Below, piece by piece: positions 16,352 to 26,451 of a DNA stretch of 64,000 nucleotides (position 1 is the stretch's first letter; each line of letters begins with the position of its first letter). Source of the stretch: an uncultured Pseudomonadota bacterium (lineage in GTDB: Bacteria > Pseudomonadota > Gammaproteobacteria > Steroidobacterales > Steroidobacteraceae); assembly GCA_946479515.1 (NCBI GenBank), contig CAMLGF010000014.1, positions 9,543 to 73,542 on the forward strand, read 5' to 3'. The translations under genes were made by a program, and so were the position numbers. Below the pieces are notes generated by a model, which was given only the letters and a program-made list of their open reading frames with translations, ran no database searches and was not told the DNA's origin.

Positions 16352-16776
16352 GCGCCGAGAAGACTGCTGCCGCCAAGGCTGAGAAGGCCCCCAAGGCCGC
16401 CAAGGCCGCCAAGGCCAAGTCGACCAAGGGCAAGAAGGTCGTCGACATCAAGGACGCCCCCCAGAACAAGGTGGCCGGTCAGGAGCGCCTGATCAACCTG
16501 CTGGTCACTCCGCACATCACGGAGAAGACCTCGCTGGCCATGCAGAACGCGAACACCTATTCGTTCCGCGTGCTGCGCAACTCGACCAAGCCGGAGATCA
16601 AGGCCGCGGTCGAGCTGATGTTCGGCGTGAAGGTGGCCAACGTGAACGTGGTGAACGAGACCGGCAAGACGCGCCGCTTCGGCAAGCTGCAGGGTCGCAC
16701 CCAGGACATCAAGAAAGCCTACGTTCGTCTCGCCCCCGGCCAGACGATCGACTACGAAGCCAAGATCAAGGCCTGA
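16348..16776 (+). CDS. rplW: 50S ribosomal protein L23 with basic N-terminal extension
   Basis: Sits at the tunnel exit and docks trigger factor and SRP. At 142 residues it is about 40 longer than the usual 100. The extra part (residues 1-45) is an Ala/Lys-rich low-complexity segment ([18 protein letters not shown]) that precedes the true L23 start, [16 protein letters not shown]. The core is normal ([33 protein letters not shown]). It overlaps rplD by four bases. The extension would extend from the exit-site region of the ribosome. Confidence 0.96.
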   Translation: MSAEKTAAAKAEKAPKAAKAAKAKSTKGKKVVDIKDAPQNKVAGQERLINLLVTPHITEKTSLAMQNANTYSFRVLRNSTKPEIKAAVELMFGVKVANVNVVNETGKTRRFGKLQGRTQDIKKAYVRLAPGQTIDYEAKIKA

Positions 16777-16788
16777 AGGTAGTTAGAC

Positions 16789-17625
16789 ATGCCAGTCATC
16801 AAGATGAAACCGACTTCGCCGGGCACGCGCTTCCGCGTCAAGCTCGACAAGTCGCACCTGTGGAAAGGCGGACCGTACGAGCCGCTGACCGAGAAGCAGA
16901 AGAAGCATGCGGGCCGCAACAACGTGGGCCGCATCACCACGCGCCACCAGGGCAGTGGCCACGCGCAGAAGTACCGCATCATCGACTTCCGGCGCGACAA
17001 GGACGGCATCAAGGGCGTGGTCGAGCGCATCGAACACGATCCGAACCGCACCTGCCACATCGCGCTGGTGAAGTACGCCGACGGCGAGCGCCGCTACATC
17101 CTCGCCACCAAGGGCATGCAGGCCGGCGATGAAGTGCGCTCCGGCGCCGATTCGCCGATCAAGTCCGGCAATGCCATGCAGCTGCGCCACATCCCGGTCG
17201 GCTCCATCGTGCACAACGTGGAGCTCAAGCCCGGCAAGGGCGGCCAGATGGCGCGCAGCGCCGGCGCCTCGGCCAGCTTCACGGCCCGCGAAGGCATCTA
17301 TGCGCTGCTGCGCCTGAAGTCGGGCGAGAGCCGCAAGGTGCACGTGGACTGCCGCGCCACCATCGGCGAAGTGTCGAACGACGAGCACAACCTGCGCGTG
17401 TACGGCAAGGCCGGTGCGAAGCGCTGGCTGGGCATCCGCCCGACCGTGCGCGGCCAGGCGATGAACCCGGTCGACCATCCGCACGGCGGTGGTGAGGGCA
17501 AGTCCGGCCAGGGCAATCCGCATCCGGTTTCCCCGTGGGGCCAGAACGCGAAGGGCCTGAAGACAAGGCGTAACAAGCGCACGAGCAACATGATCGTGCA
17601 GCGTCGCCAGAACCGCATTCGTTAA
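16789..17625 (+). CDS. rplB: 50S ribosomal protein L2
   Basis: Primary 23S-binding protein needed for subunit association and peptidyl transfer; 278 residues, standard length. The N-terminus ([15 protein letters not shown]) is typical, [16 protein letters not shown] contains the conserved histidine close to the catalytic centre, and the tail ([13 protein letters not shown]) is the usual basic extension. It starts 12 bases after rplW and ends 12 bases before rpsS. Confidence 0.98.
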   Translation: MPVIKMKPTSPGTRFRVKLDKSHLWKGGPYEPLTEKQKKHAGRNNVGRITTRHQGSGHAQKYRIIDFRRDKDGIKGVVERIEHDPNRTCHIALVKYADGERRYILATKGMQAGDEVRSGADSPIKSGNAMQLRHIPVGSIVHNVELKPGKGGQMARSAGASASFTAREGIYALLRLKSGESRKVHVDCRATIGEVSNDEHNLRVYGKAGAKRWLGIRPTVRGQAMNPVDHPHGGGEGKSGQGNPHPVSPWGQNAKGLKTRRNKRTSNMIVQRRQNRIR

Positions 17626-17637
17626 TAAGGACCTGAC

Positions 17638-17919
17638 ATGCCTCGTTCACTGAAAAAAGGTCCGTTCGTCGATCTTCACCTCCTGAAGAAGGTCGAGACG
17701 GCCGTCGCCAAGAGCGATCGCAAGCCGATCAAGACCTGGTCGCGCCGCTCGATGATCGTGCCCGACATGGTGGGTCTGACCATCGCCGTGCACAACGGCA
17801 AGCAGCACATCCCCGTGCTGGTCACCGAGAACATGGTCGGCCACAAGCTGGGTGAGTTCTCGCCGACGCGCGCGTTCAAGTCGCACTCGGGCGACAAGAA
17901 GGCCGAGGCTGGAGGCTGA
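17638..17919 (+). CDS. rpsS: 30S ribosomal protein S19
   Basis: Small-subunit head protein that pairs with S13 near the A-site tRNA; 93 residues, standard. The opening [16 protein letters not shown] and [14 protein letters not shown] are diagnostic, as is [19 protein letters not shown] at the end. The stop codon is one base before the rplV start, and the rplV ribosome-binding site GGAGG lies inside its last codons, so the two are translationally coupled. Confidence 0.98.
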   Translation: MPRSLKKGPFVDLHLLKKVETAVAKSDRKPIKTWSRRSMIVPDMVGLTIAVHNGKQHIPVLVTENMVGHKLGEFSPTRAFKSHSGDKKAEAGG

Positions 17920-17920
17920 T

Positions 17921-18265
17921 ATGGAAGCCAAAGCAGTTCTCCGTTACGCGCGCATCTCGCCGCAGAAGTGCCGCCTCGTGGCCGATACGGTCCGCGGCGC
18001 GCAGGTCTCCAAGGCGCTCAACACGCTGAAGTTCATGCCGAAGAAGGGCGCGGACCTGGTGCACAAGGTGCTCTGGTCGGCCGTCGAGAACGCGCAGAAC
18101 AACCAGGGCCTGGACGTGGACGATCTCAAGGTCTCCACGATCATGGTGGACGCCGCCCCGGTGTTGAAGCGATTCGGCGCCAAGGCCAAGGGCCGCGGCA
18201 CACGCATCGTGAAGCGCAACAGTCACATCACTGTCGTCGTCAGCGACGGCAAGAAGGACGAGTAA
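17921..18265 (+). CDS. rplV: 50S ribosomal protein L22
   Basis: Binds all 23S domains; its beta-hairpin lines the exit tunnel and is a site of macrolide resistance in other bacteria. It has 114 residues, close to the 110 of E. coli. The start is [19 protein letters not shown], the hairpin [19 protein letters not shown] 17921 has GGAGG six bases upstream inside rpsS. It is followed after three bases by rpsC. Confidence 0.97.
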   Translation: MEAKAVLRYARISPQKCRLVADTVRGAQVSKALNTLKFMPKKGADLVHKVLWSAVENAQNNQGLDVDDLKVSTIMVDAAPVLKRFGAKAKGRGTRIVKRNSHITVVVSDGKKDE

Positions 18266-18268
18266 GCC

Positions 18269-19009
18269 ATGGGTCAGAAGGTCAATCCGTTTGCCATCCG
18301 TTTGGGCATCACCCGTGATTGGGTGTCCAAGTGGTATGCGGGCAAGAAGCAGTTCCCGGCCCACGTGCACACGGACTTCCGCGTGCGCGAGTTCCTCAAG
18401 AAGAAGCTCGCCGAGGCCTCGGTCAGCCGCGTGCTCATCGACCGCGCCGCCAAGCGCGTGAACATCACGATCCAGACCGCGCGTCCGGGCATCGTGATCG
18501 GCAAGAAGGGCGAGGACATCGAGAAGCTGCGCGCCGAGACGGCCAAGATGCTCAAGCTGCCGCCGCAGGACGTGCGCCTGAACATCGCCGAGATCCGCAA
18601 GCCCGAGCTCGATGCGCAGCTCGTGGCCGACGGCATCGCGCAGCAGATCGAGAAGCGCGTGATGTTCCGCCGCGCCATGAAGCGCGCCGTGATGAGCACC
18701 ATGCGCTCGGGCGCGCTGGGCGTGAAGGTGCGCCTGTCGGGCCGCCTGAACGGTTCGGAAATCGCCCGCACCGAGTGGGCGCGCGAAGGCCGCGTGCCGC
18801 TGCACACCTTCCGCGCCGACATCGACTACGGCCTGGGCGAAGCCAAGACCACCTACGGCGTGATCGGCGTGAAGGTCTGGATCTTCAAGGGCGAAGTGTT
18901 CGACAAGGCCGAGATCGCCGAGATGAACGCGGAGGGCGCCGAGGCGCAGGCCGCGCAGGGCGCCGCCGCGAACGCGGCCGCCGCTGCCGCCGCCACGCCG
19001 ACGGCCTGA
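18269..19009 (+). CDS. rpsC: 30S ribosomal protein S3
   Basis: Forms the mRNA entry site with S4 and S5; 246 residues versus about 233 in E. coli. The KH domain is clear ([13 protein letters not shown]) and the C-terminal S3 domain includes [21 protein letters not shown]. The extra length is an alanine-rich tail ([17 protein letters not shown]) with a few glutamates, probably disordered. It begins three bases after rplV with [13 protein letters not shown], the standard start. Confidence 0.97.
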   Translation: MGQKVNPFAIRLGITRDWVSKWYAGKKQFPAHVHTDFRVREFLKKKLAEASVSRVLIDRAAKRVNITIQTARPGIVIGKKGEDIEKLRAETAKMLKLPPQDVRLNIAEIRKPELDAQLVADGIAQQIEKRVMFRRAMKRAVMSTMRSGALGVKVRLSGRLNGSEIARTEWAREGRVPLHTFRADIDYGLGEAKTTYGVIGVKVWIFKGEVFDKAEIAEMNAEGAEAQAAQGAAANAAAAAAATPTA

Positions 19010-19020
19010 GGTAGATAGAG

Positions 19021-19434
19021 ATGCAACAACCCAAGCGCACCAAATATCGCAAGATGTTCAAGGGCACCAACACCGGCCTGGCCCATCGCGGCAGCTCGGT
19101 GGCCTTCGGCGAGTACGGCCTCAAATCCACGAGCCGCGCGCGCATGACTGCCCGCGAGATCGAGGCGGCGCGCCGCGCGCTGACCCGCTACATCAAGCGT
19201 GGCGGCCAGGTGTGGAACCGCGTGTTCCCCGACGTGCCGGTGTCCAAGAAGCCGCTCGAAGTCCGCATGGGCTCGGGCAAGGGCAACGTCGAGTACTGGG
19301 TGGCCAAGGTGCTGCCCGGCAAGGTTCTGTTCGAAATCGAGGGCGTCGACGAAGCCACGGCCCGCGAGGCGTTCCGTCTCGCCGGCGCGAAGCTCTCGGT
19401 GTCCACCATGTTCGTGAAACGGCAGGTGCGTTGA
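19021..19434 (+). CDS. rplP: 50S ribosomal protein L16
   Basis: Organises the A-site region of the large subunit; 137 residues, standard. [15 protein letters not shown] at the start and [18 protein letters not shown] in the centre are diagnostic; the latter region contains the arginine hydroxylated by RoxA in E. coli. The stop TGA overlaps the rpmC start codon by one base (TGATG). Confidence 0.97.
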   Translation: MQQPKRTKYRKMFKGTNTGLAHRGSSVAFGEYGLKSTSRARMTAREIEAARRALTRYIKRGGQVWNRVFPDVPVSKKPLEVRMGSGKGNVEYWVAKVLPGKVLFEIEGVDEATAREAFRLAGAKLSVSTMFVKRQVR

Positions 19435-19637
19435 TGAGCGCCAAAGAGTTACGTGCCAGGGCCGCGGGTGACCTGCAGGCGGAGCTGATCAAGCTGCGCC
19501 GCGAGCAGTTCTCGCTGCGCATGCAGGCGGCGAGCGGCCAGACGGTGAAGTCCTCGGACTTCGGCAAGGTCAAGAAGAGCATCGCGCGTGTGAAGACCGT
19601 GATGAACGAGAAGAAGGCTGCTGGAGCCAAGAAATGA
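19434..19637 (+). CDS. rpmC: 50S ribosomal protein L29
   Basis: Small helical-hairpin protein next to L23 at the tunnel exit; 67 residues, within the usual 63-70. The family pattern is visible in [20 protein letters not shown] and [11 protein letters not shown], with a basic tail (EKKAAGAKK). The start ATG shares a base with the rplP stop and its own stop overlaps the rpsQ start (ATGA), so it depends on coupled translation on both sides. Confidence 0.96.
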   Translation: MSAKELRARAAGDLQAELIKLRREQFSLRMQAASGQTVKSSDFGKVKKSIARVKTVMNEKKAAGAKK

Positions 19638-19909
19638 GCGCAGAACAAGCCACCAACAAGCCGACCCGCACGCTGACGGGCAAGGTCGTCTCGAACAAGA
19701 TGGAGAAGACCATCGCGGTCGAAATCGAGCGCCTGATCAAGCACCAGCGCTACGGCAAGTACATCCGCCGCACGACCAAGCTGCTGGCGCACGACGAGAA
19801 CCGCGAAGCCCGCGAGGGTGACACCGTCTCGATCGCCCCCTGCCGTCCGCTGTCGCGCCGCAAGTCCTACAAGCTGGTCTCCGTGCTGGAGAAGGCTGGC
19901 GCGCAATGA
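19634..19909 (+). CDS. rpsQ: 30S ribosomal protein S17
   Basis: OB-fold protein binding 16S helix 11; 91 residues. Diagnostic segments are [30 protein letters not shown] and [20 protein letters not shown] short non-conserved N-terminal stretch ([12 protein letters not shown]) precedes the core. It overlaps rpmC and rplN by four bases each. Confidence 0.97.
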   Translation: MSAEQATNKPTRTLTGKVVSNKMEKTIAVEIERLIKHQRYGKYIRRTTKLLAHDENREAREGDTVSIAPCRPLSRRKSYKLVSVLEKAGAQ

Positions 19910-20274
19910 TCCAGCTGCAAACCATCCTGAACGCCGCCGACAACAGCGGCGCGCGCACGCTGATGTGCATCAAGGTGCTGGGCGGGTCCAAGCGCCGCTA
20001 TGCGCAGGTCGGCGACGTGATCAAGGTGTCCATCAAGGACGCCATTCCGCGCGGCAAGGTGAAGAAGGGCGAGGTGTACGACGCCGTGGTCGTGCGCACC
20101 AAGCGCGGCGTGCGTCGCGCCGACGGTTCGCTGCTGCGCTTCGACACCAACGCGGCCGTGCTGCTCACCAACAAGCTCGAGCCGGTCGGCACGCGCATCT
20201 TCGGACCCGTGACGCGCGAACTGCGCAACGAGCGGTTCATGAAAATCGTGTCGCTCGCTCCCGAGGTGCTGTGA
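19906..20274 (+). CDS. rplN: 50S ribosomal protein L14
   Basis: Forms part of the inter-subunit bridge region with L19; 122 residues, exactly the usual length. [19 protein letters not shown] and [13 protein letters not shown] are diagnostic. The start overlaps the rpsQ stop and rplX begins one base after its own stop. Confidence 0.98.
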   Translation: MIQLQTILNAADNSGARTLMCIKVLGGSKRRYAQVGDVIKVSIKDAIPRGKVKKGEVYDAVVVRTKRGVRRADGSLLRFDTNAAVLLTNKLEPVGTRIFGPVTRELRNERFMKIVSLAPEVL

Positions 20275-20275
20275 C

Positions 20276-20590
20276 ATGAACAAGATTCGCAAGGGTGACA
20301 CCGTCGTCGTCATCTCCGGCAAGGACAAGGGCCGCCAGGGCACCGTCCTCGCGGTCGCGGGCGACAAGGTCACCGTGGAAAACGTCAACAAGGCGAAGAG
20401 GCACCAGAAGCCGAACCCGCAGCGCCAGGTGCCGGGCGGAATCGTCGACAAGGCGATGCCGCTGCACATCTCGAAGGTGGCGATCTGGAACGTCGGCGCC
20501 AAGAAGGCCGACAAGGTCGGCATCAAGGTGTTGAACGACGGCAAGCGCGTGCGCTTCTTCAAGTCCAACGGCGAAGTGATTGACGCCTGA
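20276..20590 (+). CDS. rplX: 50S ribosomal protein L24
   Basis: Assembly-initiator protein with a KOW motif; 104 residues, standard. The KOW segment [20 protein letters not shown] is at the start and [14 protein letters not shown] follows. A 35-base gap to rplE, the largest in this part of the operon, contains only an AAAAGGAAC ribosome-binding site. Confidence 0.98.
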   Translation: MNKIRKGDTVVVISGKDKGRQGTVLAVAGDKVTVENVNKAKRHQKPNPQRQVPGGIVDKAMPLHISKVAIWNVGAKKADKVGIKVLNDGKRVRFFKSNGEVIDA

Positions 20591-20625
20591 GCGGCGCCAA
20601 TATCATCGTAAAAGGAACAGGCTAC

Positions 20626-21165
20626 ATGGCCAGGTTAAGAGAGTTCTATCAGAAGACGGTCGTTCCGAAGCTCAAGCAGGACTTGGGCGTGAAGAACGTC
20701 ATGGAGATCCCCAAGATCACCAAGATCACGGTGAACATGGGCGTGGGCGAGGCCGTGGCGGACCGCAAGGTCATGGACGCGGCGGTGGCCGATCTCACCA
20801 AGATCACGGGGCAGAAGCCCGTGCTCTGCATGTCGAAGAAGTCGATCGCGTCGTTCAAGGTGCGCGAAAACCTGGCGATCGGCGCCAAGGTGACGCTGCG
20901 CGGCGAACGCATGTACGAGTTCCTCGATCGCCTCATCACGATCGCGATCCCGCGCATCCGTGACTTCCGCGGCATCAACCCGCGCTCGTTCGACGGCCGT
21001 GGCAACTACAGCCTCGGCGTGAAGGAACAGATCATCTTCCCCGAGATCCAGTACGACCAGATCGACCAGCTCCGGGGCATGGATATCACGATTACCACGA
21101 CGGCGAAGGACAACAAGCACGGCAAGGCCCTGCTCGAAGCCTTCAGTTTCCCGTTCCGCAAGTAA
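20626..21165 (+). CDS. rplE: 50S ribosomal protein L5
   Basis: Carries 5S rRNA and contacts P-site tRNA and S13; 179 residues, as in E. coli. Recognised by [30 protein letters not shown] and [20 protein letters not shown]. The C-terminus [20 protein letters not shown] is normal. rpsN follows after 13 bases. Confidence 0.98.
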   Translation: MARLREFYQKTVVPKLKQDLGVKNVMEIPKITKITVNMGVGEAVADRKVMDAAVADLTKITGQKPVLCMSKKSIASFKVRENLAIGAKVTLRGERMYEFLDRLITIAIPRIRDFRGINPRSFDGRGNYSLGVKEQIIFPEIQYDQIDQLRGMDITITTTAKDNKHGKALLEAFSFPFRK

Positions 21166-21178
21166 GGAACCACAGGGT

Positions 21179-21484
21179 ATGGCCAAGACAAACATGGTCG
21201 AGCGCGAGAAGCGTCGCGCCAAGATCGTGAAGAAGTACGCGGCGAAGCGCGCTCAGCTCAAAGAGCTCATTCGCAGCCCCCGAACCTCACCGGAGGTCCG
21301 CGCCGACGCGCAGGTGAAGCTGCAGAAGCTGCCGCGCGACGCGAGCCCCACGCGTGGCCGCAACCGCTGCGCGATCACCGGGCGCAGCCGCGGCGTGTAT
21401 CGCCGATTCGGCCTGGCGCGCGTGAAGATCCGCGAAGCGGTGGCGCGTGGCGAGCTGCCGGGCGTCTCCAAGGCGAGCTGGTAA
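21179..21484 (+). CDS. rpsN: 30S ribosomal protein S14, zinc-free form
   Basis: Head protein of the small subunit; 101 residues, the long form found in most proteobacteria. The zinc-binding CxxC pairs of the short form are absent; only [20 protein letters not shown] remains of that region. The start [13 protein letters not shown] is typical. It lies between rplE and rpsH with gaps of 13 and 12 bases. Confidence 0.97.
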   Translation: MAKTNMVEREKRRAKIVKKYAAKRAQLKELIRSPRTSPEVRADAQVKLQKLPRDASPTRGRNRCAITGRSRGVYRRFGLARVKIREAVARGELPGVSKASW

Positions 21485-21496
21485 GGAGCACATGGC

Positions 21497-21892
21497 ATGA
21501 GCATGACTGATCCCATTGCCGATCTCCTGACCCGCATCCGCAACGCGCAGCTGGCGCGAAAGACGGAAGTGTCCGTGTCGTCGTCGAAGCTGAAGACGGC
21601 GCTGGTCAAGGTGCTGAAGGACGAAGGCTACGTCGCCGGCTTCAACGTGAAGACGGACGGCGTCAAGCAGACGCTGAGCATCGAGCTGAAGTACTACGAC
21701 GGCCGCCCCGTGATCGACCGCCTCGAGCGCGTCTCGCGTCCCGGCCTGCGCATCTACCGCGGCAAGAGCGAGCTGCCGAAGATCCAGGGCGGTCTCGGCA
21801 CCGCCATCGTCTCCACGCCGAAGGGCGTGATGACCGACAAACAAGCGCGGGCCATCGGGCAGGGCGGCGAAGTGCTCTGCATCGTGTCCTAA
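21497..21892 (+). CDS. rpsH: 30S ribosomal protein S8
   Basis: Central-domain 16S-binding protein and, in E. coli, translational repressor of the spc operon at rplE; 131 residues, standard. [18 protein letters not shown] and the C-terminal [20 protein letters not shown] are diagnostic. A tiny overlapping start-stop (ATGGCATGA, 21492) sits at its start site. Confidence 0.97.
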   Translation: MSMTDPIADLLTRIRNAQLARKTEVSVSSSKLKTALVKVLKDEGYVAGFNVKTDGVKQTLSIELKYYDGRPVIDRLERVSRPGLRIYRGKSELPKIQGGLGTAIVSTPKGVMTDKQARAIGQGGEVLCIVS

Positions 21893-21920
21893 CTGAATAG
21901 AAATACGTGAGCTCCATTCT

Positions 21921-22448
21921 ATGAGCAGAGTCGCAAAACGACCCGTCGATCTGCCTTCGGGCGTCACCGCCACGATCGCGGCCAACACGATCAAGGTGAA
22001 GGGCGCCAAGGGCGAGCTGTCGCTGGCCGTGGCAGACGGCGTGAGCGTCGAGCAGCAGGACAAGACGCTGCAGGTGAAATTCGCGAGCGCCGCCTCGCGC
22101 ATGTCCGCCGGCGCCGCGCGCGCGCACCTCGCCAACATGGTGACGGGCGTGTCCAAGGGTTACGAGCGCAAGCTCGAGCTGGTGGGCGTCGGCTACCGCG
22201 CCGCGGTGCAGGGCAAGACGCTGAATCTCACGCTCGGCTTCTCGCACGCGGTGAACTTTCCCATCCCGGACGGCATTTCCATGGAAACGCCGAGCCAGAC
22301 CGAAATCATCATCAAGGGCATCGACCGGCAGAAGATCGGTCAGGTGTGCGCGAAGATCCGCGCCATCCGTCCGCCGGAGCCGTACAAGGGCAAGGGCGTG
22401 CGCTTTGCCGGTGAGCAGATCACCCTCAAGGAGGGCAAGAAGAAGTAA
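21921..22448 (+). CDS. rplF: 50S ribosomal protein L6
   Basis: Two-domain protein near the factor-binding centre; 175 residues, standard. Recognised by SRVAKRPVDLPSGVTATI, the second-domain segment LELVGVGYRAAVQGKTL and GIDRQKIGQVCAKIRAIRPP. A gap of 28 bases separates it from rpsH. Confidence 0.97.
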   Translation: MSRVAKRPVDLPSGVTATIAANTIKVKGAKGELSLAVADGVSVEQQDKTLQVKFASAASRMSAGAARAHLANMVTGVSKGYERKLELVGVGYRAAVQGKTLNLTLGFSHAVNFPIPDGISMETPSQTEIIIKGIDRQKIGQVCAKIRAIRPPEPYKGKGVRFAGEQITLKEGKKK

Positions 22449-22463
22449 TTCTTCGGCACTCAT

Positions 22464-22823
22464 ATGCAGATCACCAAGAAAGAGCGGCGCCAGCGCCGCG
22501 CCATCAAGACCCGCATGAAGATCCGCGAGCTCGGCGTCGCGCGTCTGACCATCCACCGCACGCCGCAGCACATGTACGCCCAGGTGTTCGACGCCTCGGG
22601 TGCCAAGGTGCTGGCCTCGGCCTCGACGGTGCAGGAGAAGCTGGCCAAGGGGCTCAAGGGCACGGGCAATGTCGCTGCGGCCGCCGCCGTCGGCACCGCC
22701 ATTGCCGAGGCCGCCAAGGCCGCGGGCATCACCAAGGTCGCGTTCGATCGCGCCGGTTTCATGTACCACGGCCGCGTGAAGGCGCTGGCCGATGCCGCGC
22801 GCGAAGCCGGCCTGGAATTCTGA
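22464..22823 (+). CDS. rplR: 50S ribosomal protein L18
   Basis: Binds 5S rRNA together with L5 and L25; 119 residues, standard. The arginine-rich start [16 protein letters not shown] is followed by [17 protein letters not shown], and the family ending [20 protein letters not shown] is intact. It lies 15 bases after rplF and 10 bases before rpsE. Confidence 0.97.
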   Translation: MQITKKERRQRRAIKTRMKIRELGVARLTIHRTPQHMYAQVFDASGAKVLASASTVQEKLAKGLKGTGNVAAAAAVGTAIAEAAKAAGITKVAFDRAGFMYHGRVKALADAAREAGLEF

Positions 22824-22833
22824 GGACTAACAA

Positions 22834-23343
22834 ATGGCACGACCGGACAAACAGAACCAGGCCCAGGACGACTTCCTCGAGAAGCTCGTCGCCGTCAACC
22901 GCACGGCCAAGGTGGTCAAGGGTGGCCGCCAGTTCGGCTTCACCGCGCTCACCGTCGTGGGCGACGGAGCAGGCCGCGTGGGCTTCGGTTTCGGCAAGGC
23001 GCGTGAAGTGCCCGTGGCCATTTCGAAGGCCATGGCGCAGGCGCGCAAGAACATGGTTCCCGTGGCGCTCAAGAACGACACGCTGCACTTCGCGATGCAC
23101 GGCACGCACGGCGCCACCAAGGTGTACATGCAGCCGGCCTCCGACGGTACCGGCGTCATCGCCGGCGGCGGCATGCGCGCGGTGCTCGAGTGCGCGGGGG
23201 TGCGCAACGTGCTGGCCAAGAGCTATGGCTCGCGCAATCCGATCAACGTGGTGCGCGCCACGGTGAACGCGCTGGCCAATGCCCGCTCGCCCGAGGACGT
23301 GGCGGCCAAGCGCGGCAAGACAGTCGAGGAGATCCTGGGCTGA
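22834..23343 (+). CDS. rpsE: 30S ribosomal protein S5
   Basis: mRNA-entry and decoding-fidelity protein; 169 residues, standard. The dsRNA-binding-like N-terminal domain contains [18 protein letters not shown] and [14 protein letters not shown]. The C-terminal segment [19 protein letters not shown] is conserved. The following 33-base gap before rpmD has no structure that I can see. Confidence 0.98.
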   Translation: MARPDKQNQAQDDFLEKLVAVNRTAKVVKGGRQFGFTALTVVGDGAGRVGFGFGKAREVPVAISKAMAQARKNMVPVALKNDTLHFAMHGTHGATKVYMQPASDGTGVIAGGGMRAVLECAGVRNVLAKSYGSRNPINVVRATVNALANARSPEDVAAKRGKTVEEILG

Positions 23344-23376
23344 TAGCCCGGTCATCTCTTCCAGAGGACAGCTGAA

Positions 23377-23559
23377 ATGGCGAACAAGCAACTCAAGGTC
23401 ACGCTGGCGAAGAGCCTCGCGGGCCAGCTGAAGAACATCCAGGCGTCGGTGCGCGGCCTTGGCCTGCGCCGCCGCCACCAGACGGTCGAAGTGGCCGACA
23501 CCAGGGAAAATCGCGGGATGATCTATGCCGCGCGGCACCTGCTGTCGGTCCAGGAATAA
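23377..23559 (+). CDS. rpmD: 50S ribosomal protein L30
   Basis: Small two-stranded large-subunit protein, 60 residues, as in E. coli. Segments [19 protein letters not shown] and [20 protein letters not shown] are diagnostic. Nine bases separate it from rplO. Confidence 0.96.
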   Translation: MANKQLKVTLAKSLAGQLKNIQASVRGLGLRRRHQTVEVADTRENRGMIYAARHLLSVQE

Positions 23560-23568
23560 GGACGAGTC

Positions 23569-24051
23569 ATGACCATGCGACTGAACGACATGAAGCCCGC
23601 CGCCGGCGCCCGCAAGGCCCGTCTGCGCGTGGGACGCGGCGCCTCCGCCGGCCAGGGCAAGACCTGCGGCCGCGGCGTGAAGGGCCAGCGTGCGCGCAAG
23701 GGCGGCTACCACAAGGTGGGTTTCGAGGGCGGCCAGATGCCGCTGCAGCGCCGCCTGCCCAAGGTCGGCTTCCGTTCGAAGATGTTCACGGCCGAGGTGC
23801 GGCTCGACGAGCTGGCCAAGGTCGACGGCACGGCGGTCGACATCGCGGCCTTGAAGAAGGCCAATGTCATCCCGACATTCGCCGAGCACGCCAAGATCGT
23901 GCTCTCGGGCGAGATCAAGAAGGCCGTGACCGTGAAGGGCATCGGCGCCACCAAGGGTGCGCGCGAAGCCATTGAAAAAGCAGGCGGTACGGTCGAGGCC
24001 CTGGCGCCGAAGCCGGCCCCGGCGAAACTTTCGGCCAAGCCCAAGAAGTAA
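23569..24051 (+). CDS. rplO: 50S ribosomal protein L15
   Basis: Late-assembly core protein; 160 residues against about 144 in E. coli. The glycine/arginine-rich N-terminus ([20 protein letters not shown]) and [18 protein letters not shown] are diagnostic. The extra residues are a C-terminal Ala/Pro/Lys tail ([14 protein letters not shown]). AAGGA lies six bases before ATG 23569; a second ATG at 23575 would give the more usual MRLNDMKPA. Confidence 0.96.
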   Translation: MTMRLNDMKPAAGARKARLRVGRGASAGQGKTCGRGVKGQRARKGGYHKVGFEGGQMPLQRRLPKVGFRSKMFTAEVRLDELAKVDGTAVDIAALKKANVIPTFAEHAKIVLSGEIKKAVTVKGIGATKGAREAIEKAGGTVEALAPKPAPAKLSAKPKK

Positions 24052-24087
24052 GCCCGCGGACCCGGCAGACCAGACACCAAGGCACAC

Positions 24088-25437
24088 GTGGCAAACACCA
24101 CCCAGAATCCGGCATCAGTACTCGGCGATGCGGCGCGCTTCGGCGACGTCCGCAAGCGTCTGCTGTTCCTGATCGGCGGACTGATCGTCTATCGCATCGG
24201 CACGTACATTCCCGTGCCGGGCATCGATCCCGCGCGCGTGGCCGGTTTCTTCCGTGACAACGCCGACACCATCTTCGGCATGGTGAACATGTTCTCGGGT
24301 GGTGCGCTCGAGCGACTGTCGATCTTCACCATGGGCGTCATGCCCTACATCTCGGCGTCGATCATCGTGCAGATGATGGCGATGGTGGTTCCCGCCTGGC
24401 AGGAATATCGCAAGGAAGGCGAGTCCGGCCGGCGCAAGCTCACCGAGATCACGCGCTACGGCACGCTCGGGCTGGCGCTGTTCCAGTCGTTCATCACCGG
24501 CAAGGGCCTGCAGACGCAGGGCATGCTCGCGCCCGGTTTCGACGTGCTGTTCATCGCCACCATCACCATGACCACCGGCGCGATGTTCCTCATGTGGCTC
24601 GGCGAGCAGATCACCGAGCGCGGCATCGGCAACGGCATCTCGATGATCATCCTCGGCGGCATCGTCGCCGGCATTCCGAACGCCATCGGCTCGACGCTCG
24701 ACCAGATCAACAACGGCTCGATGAACGGCCTGTTCGCGATCGCGCTCATCGTGGTCGTGCTCGGGGTCACCGCGTTCTGCGTGTACGTGGAGCGCGCCCA
24801 GCGCCGCATCCCGGTGGACTACGCCAAGAAGCAGGTCGGCCGGCGCATGTACGCGGGCCAGACCACGCATCTGCCGTTCAAGCTGAACATGTCGGGCGTG
24901 ATCCCGCCGATCTTCGCCTCGTCTCTGCTGCTGTTCCCGGCGACCATTGCCGGCTTCGCGGGCGCGAACAACGACACCTGGTGGGGGCAGGCGCTGCAGA
25001 CCTTCAGCAACACGCTGGGCTACGGCCAGCCGCTGCACATCGCGCTGTACTCGATGCTCATCATCTTCTTCTGCTTCTTCTACACGGCGCTGGTGTTCAA
25101 CGCGCGCGAGACGGCCGACAACCTCAAGAAGTCGGGCGCCTTCATCCGCGGCATCCGCCCGGGCCAGCAGACCGGCGACTACATCGACGGCGTGCTCACC
25201 CGGCTCACGCTCTGGGGCGCCCTCTACATCACCGCGGTCTGCCTCATGCCCGAGATCCTGCGCGCGTACGCGAACGTGCCGTTCGTGTTCGGCGGCACTT
25301 CGCTGCTCATCGTCGTCGTGGTGGCCATGGATTTCTTCTCGCAGCTTCAGGCTCACCTGATGTCGCATCACTACCCCGGGTTGCTCAAGAAGGCGAACCT
25401 GATGGGTTATGGCCGCTCGGGCGCGCCGCAAAGCTAA
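24088..25437 (+). CDS. secY: Preprotein translocase subunit SecY
   Basis: Ten-helix channel of the Sec translocon in the inner membrane; 449 residues, standard. Typical segments are [15 protein letters not shown] in the first helix, [20 protein letters not shown] in the plug/helix-2 region, YFVERAQRR-like [17 protein letters not shown] in the cytoplasmic loop, and [20 protein letters not shown]. It exports the many signal-peptide proteins in this window. GTG start at 24088, 36 bases after rplO; rpmJ follows after 12 bases. Confidence 0.98.
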   Translation: MANTTQNPASVLGDAARFGDVRKRLLFLIGGLIVYRIGTYIPVPGIDPARVAGFFRDNADTIFGMVNMFSGGALERLSIFTMGVMPYISASIIVQMMAMVVPAWQEYRKEGESGRRKLTEITRYGTLGLALFQSFITGKGLQTQGMLAPGFDVLFIATITMTTGAMFLMWLGEQITERGIGNGISMIILGGIVAGIPNAIGSTLDQINNGSMNGLFAIALIVVVLGVTAFCVYVERAQRRIPVDYAKKQVGRRMYAGQTTHLPFKLNMSGVIPPIFASSLLLFPATIAGFAGANNDTWWGQALQTFSNTLGYGQPLHIALYSMLIIFFCFFYTALVFNARETADNLKKSGAFIRGIRPGQQTGDYIDGVLTRLTLWGALYITAVCLMPEILRAYANVPFVFGGTSLLIVVVVAMDFFSQLQAHLMSHHYPGLLKKANLMGYGRSGAPQS

Positions 25438-25449
25438 TAAGGGCCTCAT

Positions 25450-25563
25450 ATGAAAGTACGTCCCTCAGTCAAGAAAATCTGCAAGAACTGCAAAGTCGTG
25501 CGCCGTCGCGGCGTCGTGTATGTCATCTGCTCGGACCCGCGCCACAAGCAGCGCCAGGGTTGA
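25450..25563 (+). CDS. rpmJ: 50S ribosomal protein L36, zinc-binding form
   Basis: Smallest large-subunit protein, 37 residues. It starts [17 protein letters not shown] and ends [10 protein letters not shown], with the zinc ligands of the C+ form (CKNC, then Cys and His in VICSDPRH) all present. ATG 25450 lies between secY and rpsM. The absence of infA at this point is a gammaproteobacterial arrangement. Confidence 0.97.
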   Translation: MKVRPSVKKICKNCKVVRRRGVVYVICSDPRHKQRQG

Positions 25564-25594
25564 GACCGAAGACAGCTAACAGGTAGGTAGGAAC

Positions 25595-25975
25595 ATGGCA
25601 CGTATAGCCGGCATCAACATCCCGATGAACAAGCACGTGGTGATCGGGCTCACGCACATCTTTGGCGTGGGGCGTTCGCGTGCCAAGGACATCTGCGCCG
25701 CCACCGGCATCGCGCCGACCACCAAGGTGAAGGACCTCACCGAGGCGGAGGTGAACGCGATCCGCTCGGCGCTGGCCAAGAACGCGGTGGAAGGCGATCT
25801 GCGCCGCGAGAATTCCATGAACATCAAGCGTCTCATGGACCTGGGCACCTACCGCGGCCTGCGCCATCGCAAGGGCCTGCCGGTGCGTGGCCAGCGTACC
25901 CGTACGAATGCCCGCACGCGCAAGGGTCCGCGCAAGCAGGCCGTGAAGCTGAACGCTCCTCCGGGCAAGGTTTAA
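25595..25975 (+). CDS. rpsM: 30S ribosomal protein S13
   Basis: Head protein contacting P-site tRNA and L5; 126 residues, a few more than the usual 118. [18 protein letters not shown] and [19 protein letters not shown] are diagnostic; the tail is basic. In E. coli S4 represses translation from a pseudoknot just upstream of rpsM. Here only 31 bases separate it from rpmJ, which leaves no room for a comparable separate leader. Confidence 0.97.
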   Translation: MARIAGINIPMNKHVVIGLTHIFGVGRSRAKDICAATGIAPTTKVKDLTEAEVNAIRSALAKNAVEGDLRRENSMNIKRLMDLGTYRGLRHRKGLPVRGQRTRTNARTRKGPRKQAVKLNAPPGKV

Positions 25976-25990
25976 GAGGTTAGATAAAAC

Positions 25991-26431
25991 ATGGCTGAAG
26001 AAAAGAAGTCAGAAGCCGCTGCCGGTGGTGCCTCGGGCGCCGCGGCCGCTGGTGGAGCGAAGAAACCGAAGAAGGCGCGCAAGAACGTCCTCGACGGCAT
26101 CGCCCACGTGCACGCTTCCTTCAACAACACCATCATCACCATCACCGATCGCCAGGGGAACACGCTTTCCTGGGCGACCTCCGGTGGTTGCGGCTTTCGC
26201 GGTTCGCGCAAGTCCACGCCGTTCGCGGCGCAGGTGGCGGCCGAGAAGGCCGGCGTTGCTGCTCAGGAACACGGCGTGAAGAACGTCGAGGTGCGCGTCG
26301 GTGGTCCCGGCCCGGGTCGTGAATCGGCGGTGCGCGCCCTGAATGCCTGTGGTCTGAAGATCACGAGCATCTCGGACATCACCCCGATCCCGCACAACGG
26401 CTGCCGTCCGCCGAAGAAGCGTCGCGTCTAA
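25991..26431 (+). CDS. rpsK: 30S ribosomal protein S11 with N-terminal extension
   Basis: Platform protein next to the mRNA exit; 146 residues against about 129. The first 25 residues are low-complexity Ala/Gly/Lys ([20 protein letters not shown]) before the conserved start [18 protein letters not shown]. The end [20 protein letters not shown] is standard. The added segment matches the Ala/Lys style of the L23 and L17 extensions in the same operon. Confidence 0.97.
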   Translation: MAEEKKSEAAAGGASGAAAAGGAKKPKKARKNVLDGIAHVHASFNNTIITITDRQGNTLSWATSGGCGFRGSRKSTPFAAQVAAEKAGVAAQEHGVKNVEVRVGGPGPGRESAVRALNACGLKITSISDITPIPHNGCRPPKKRRV

Positions 26432-26451
26432 CCAGGCTCAGGAACCCATAC

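Noticed and set aside
24115..25449. 444-codon minus-strand frame opposite secY
   Set aside because: Third-position GC effect; the product is a His/Arg-rich string and secY is unambiguous.
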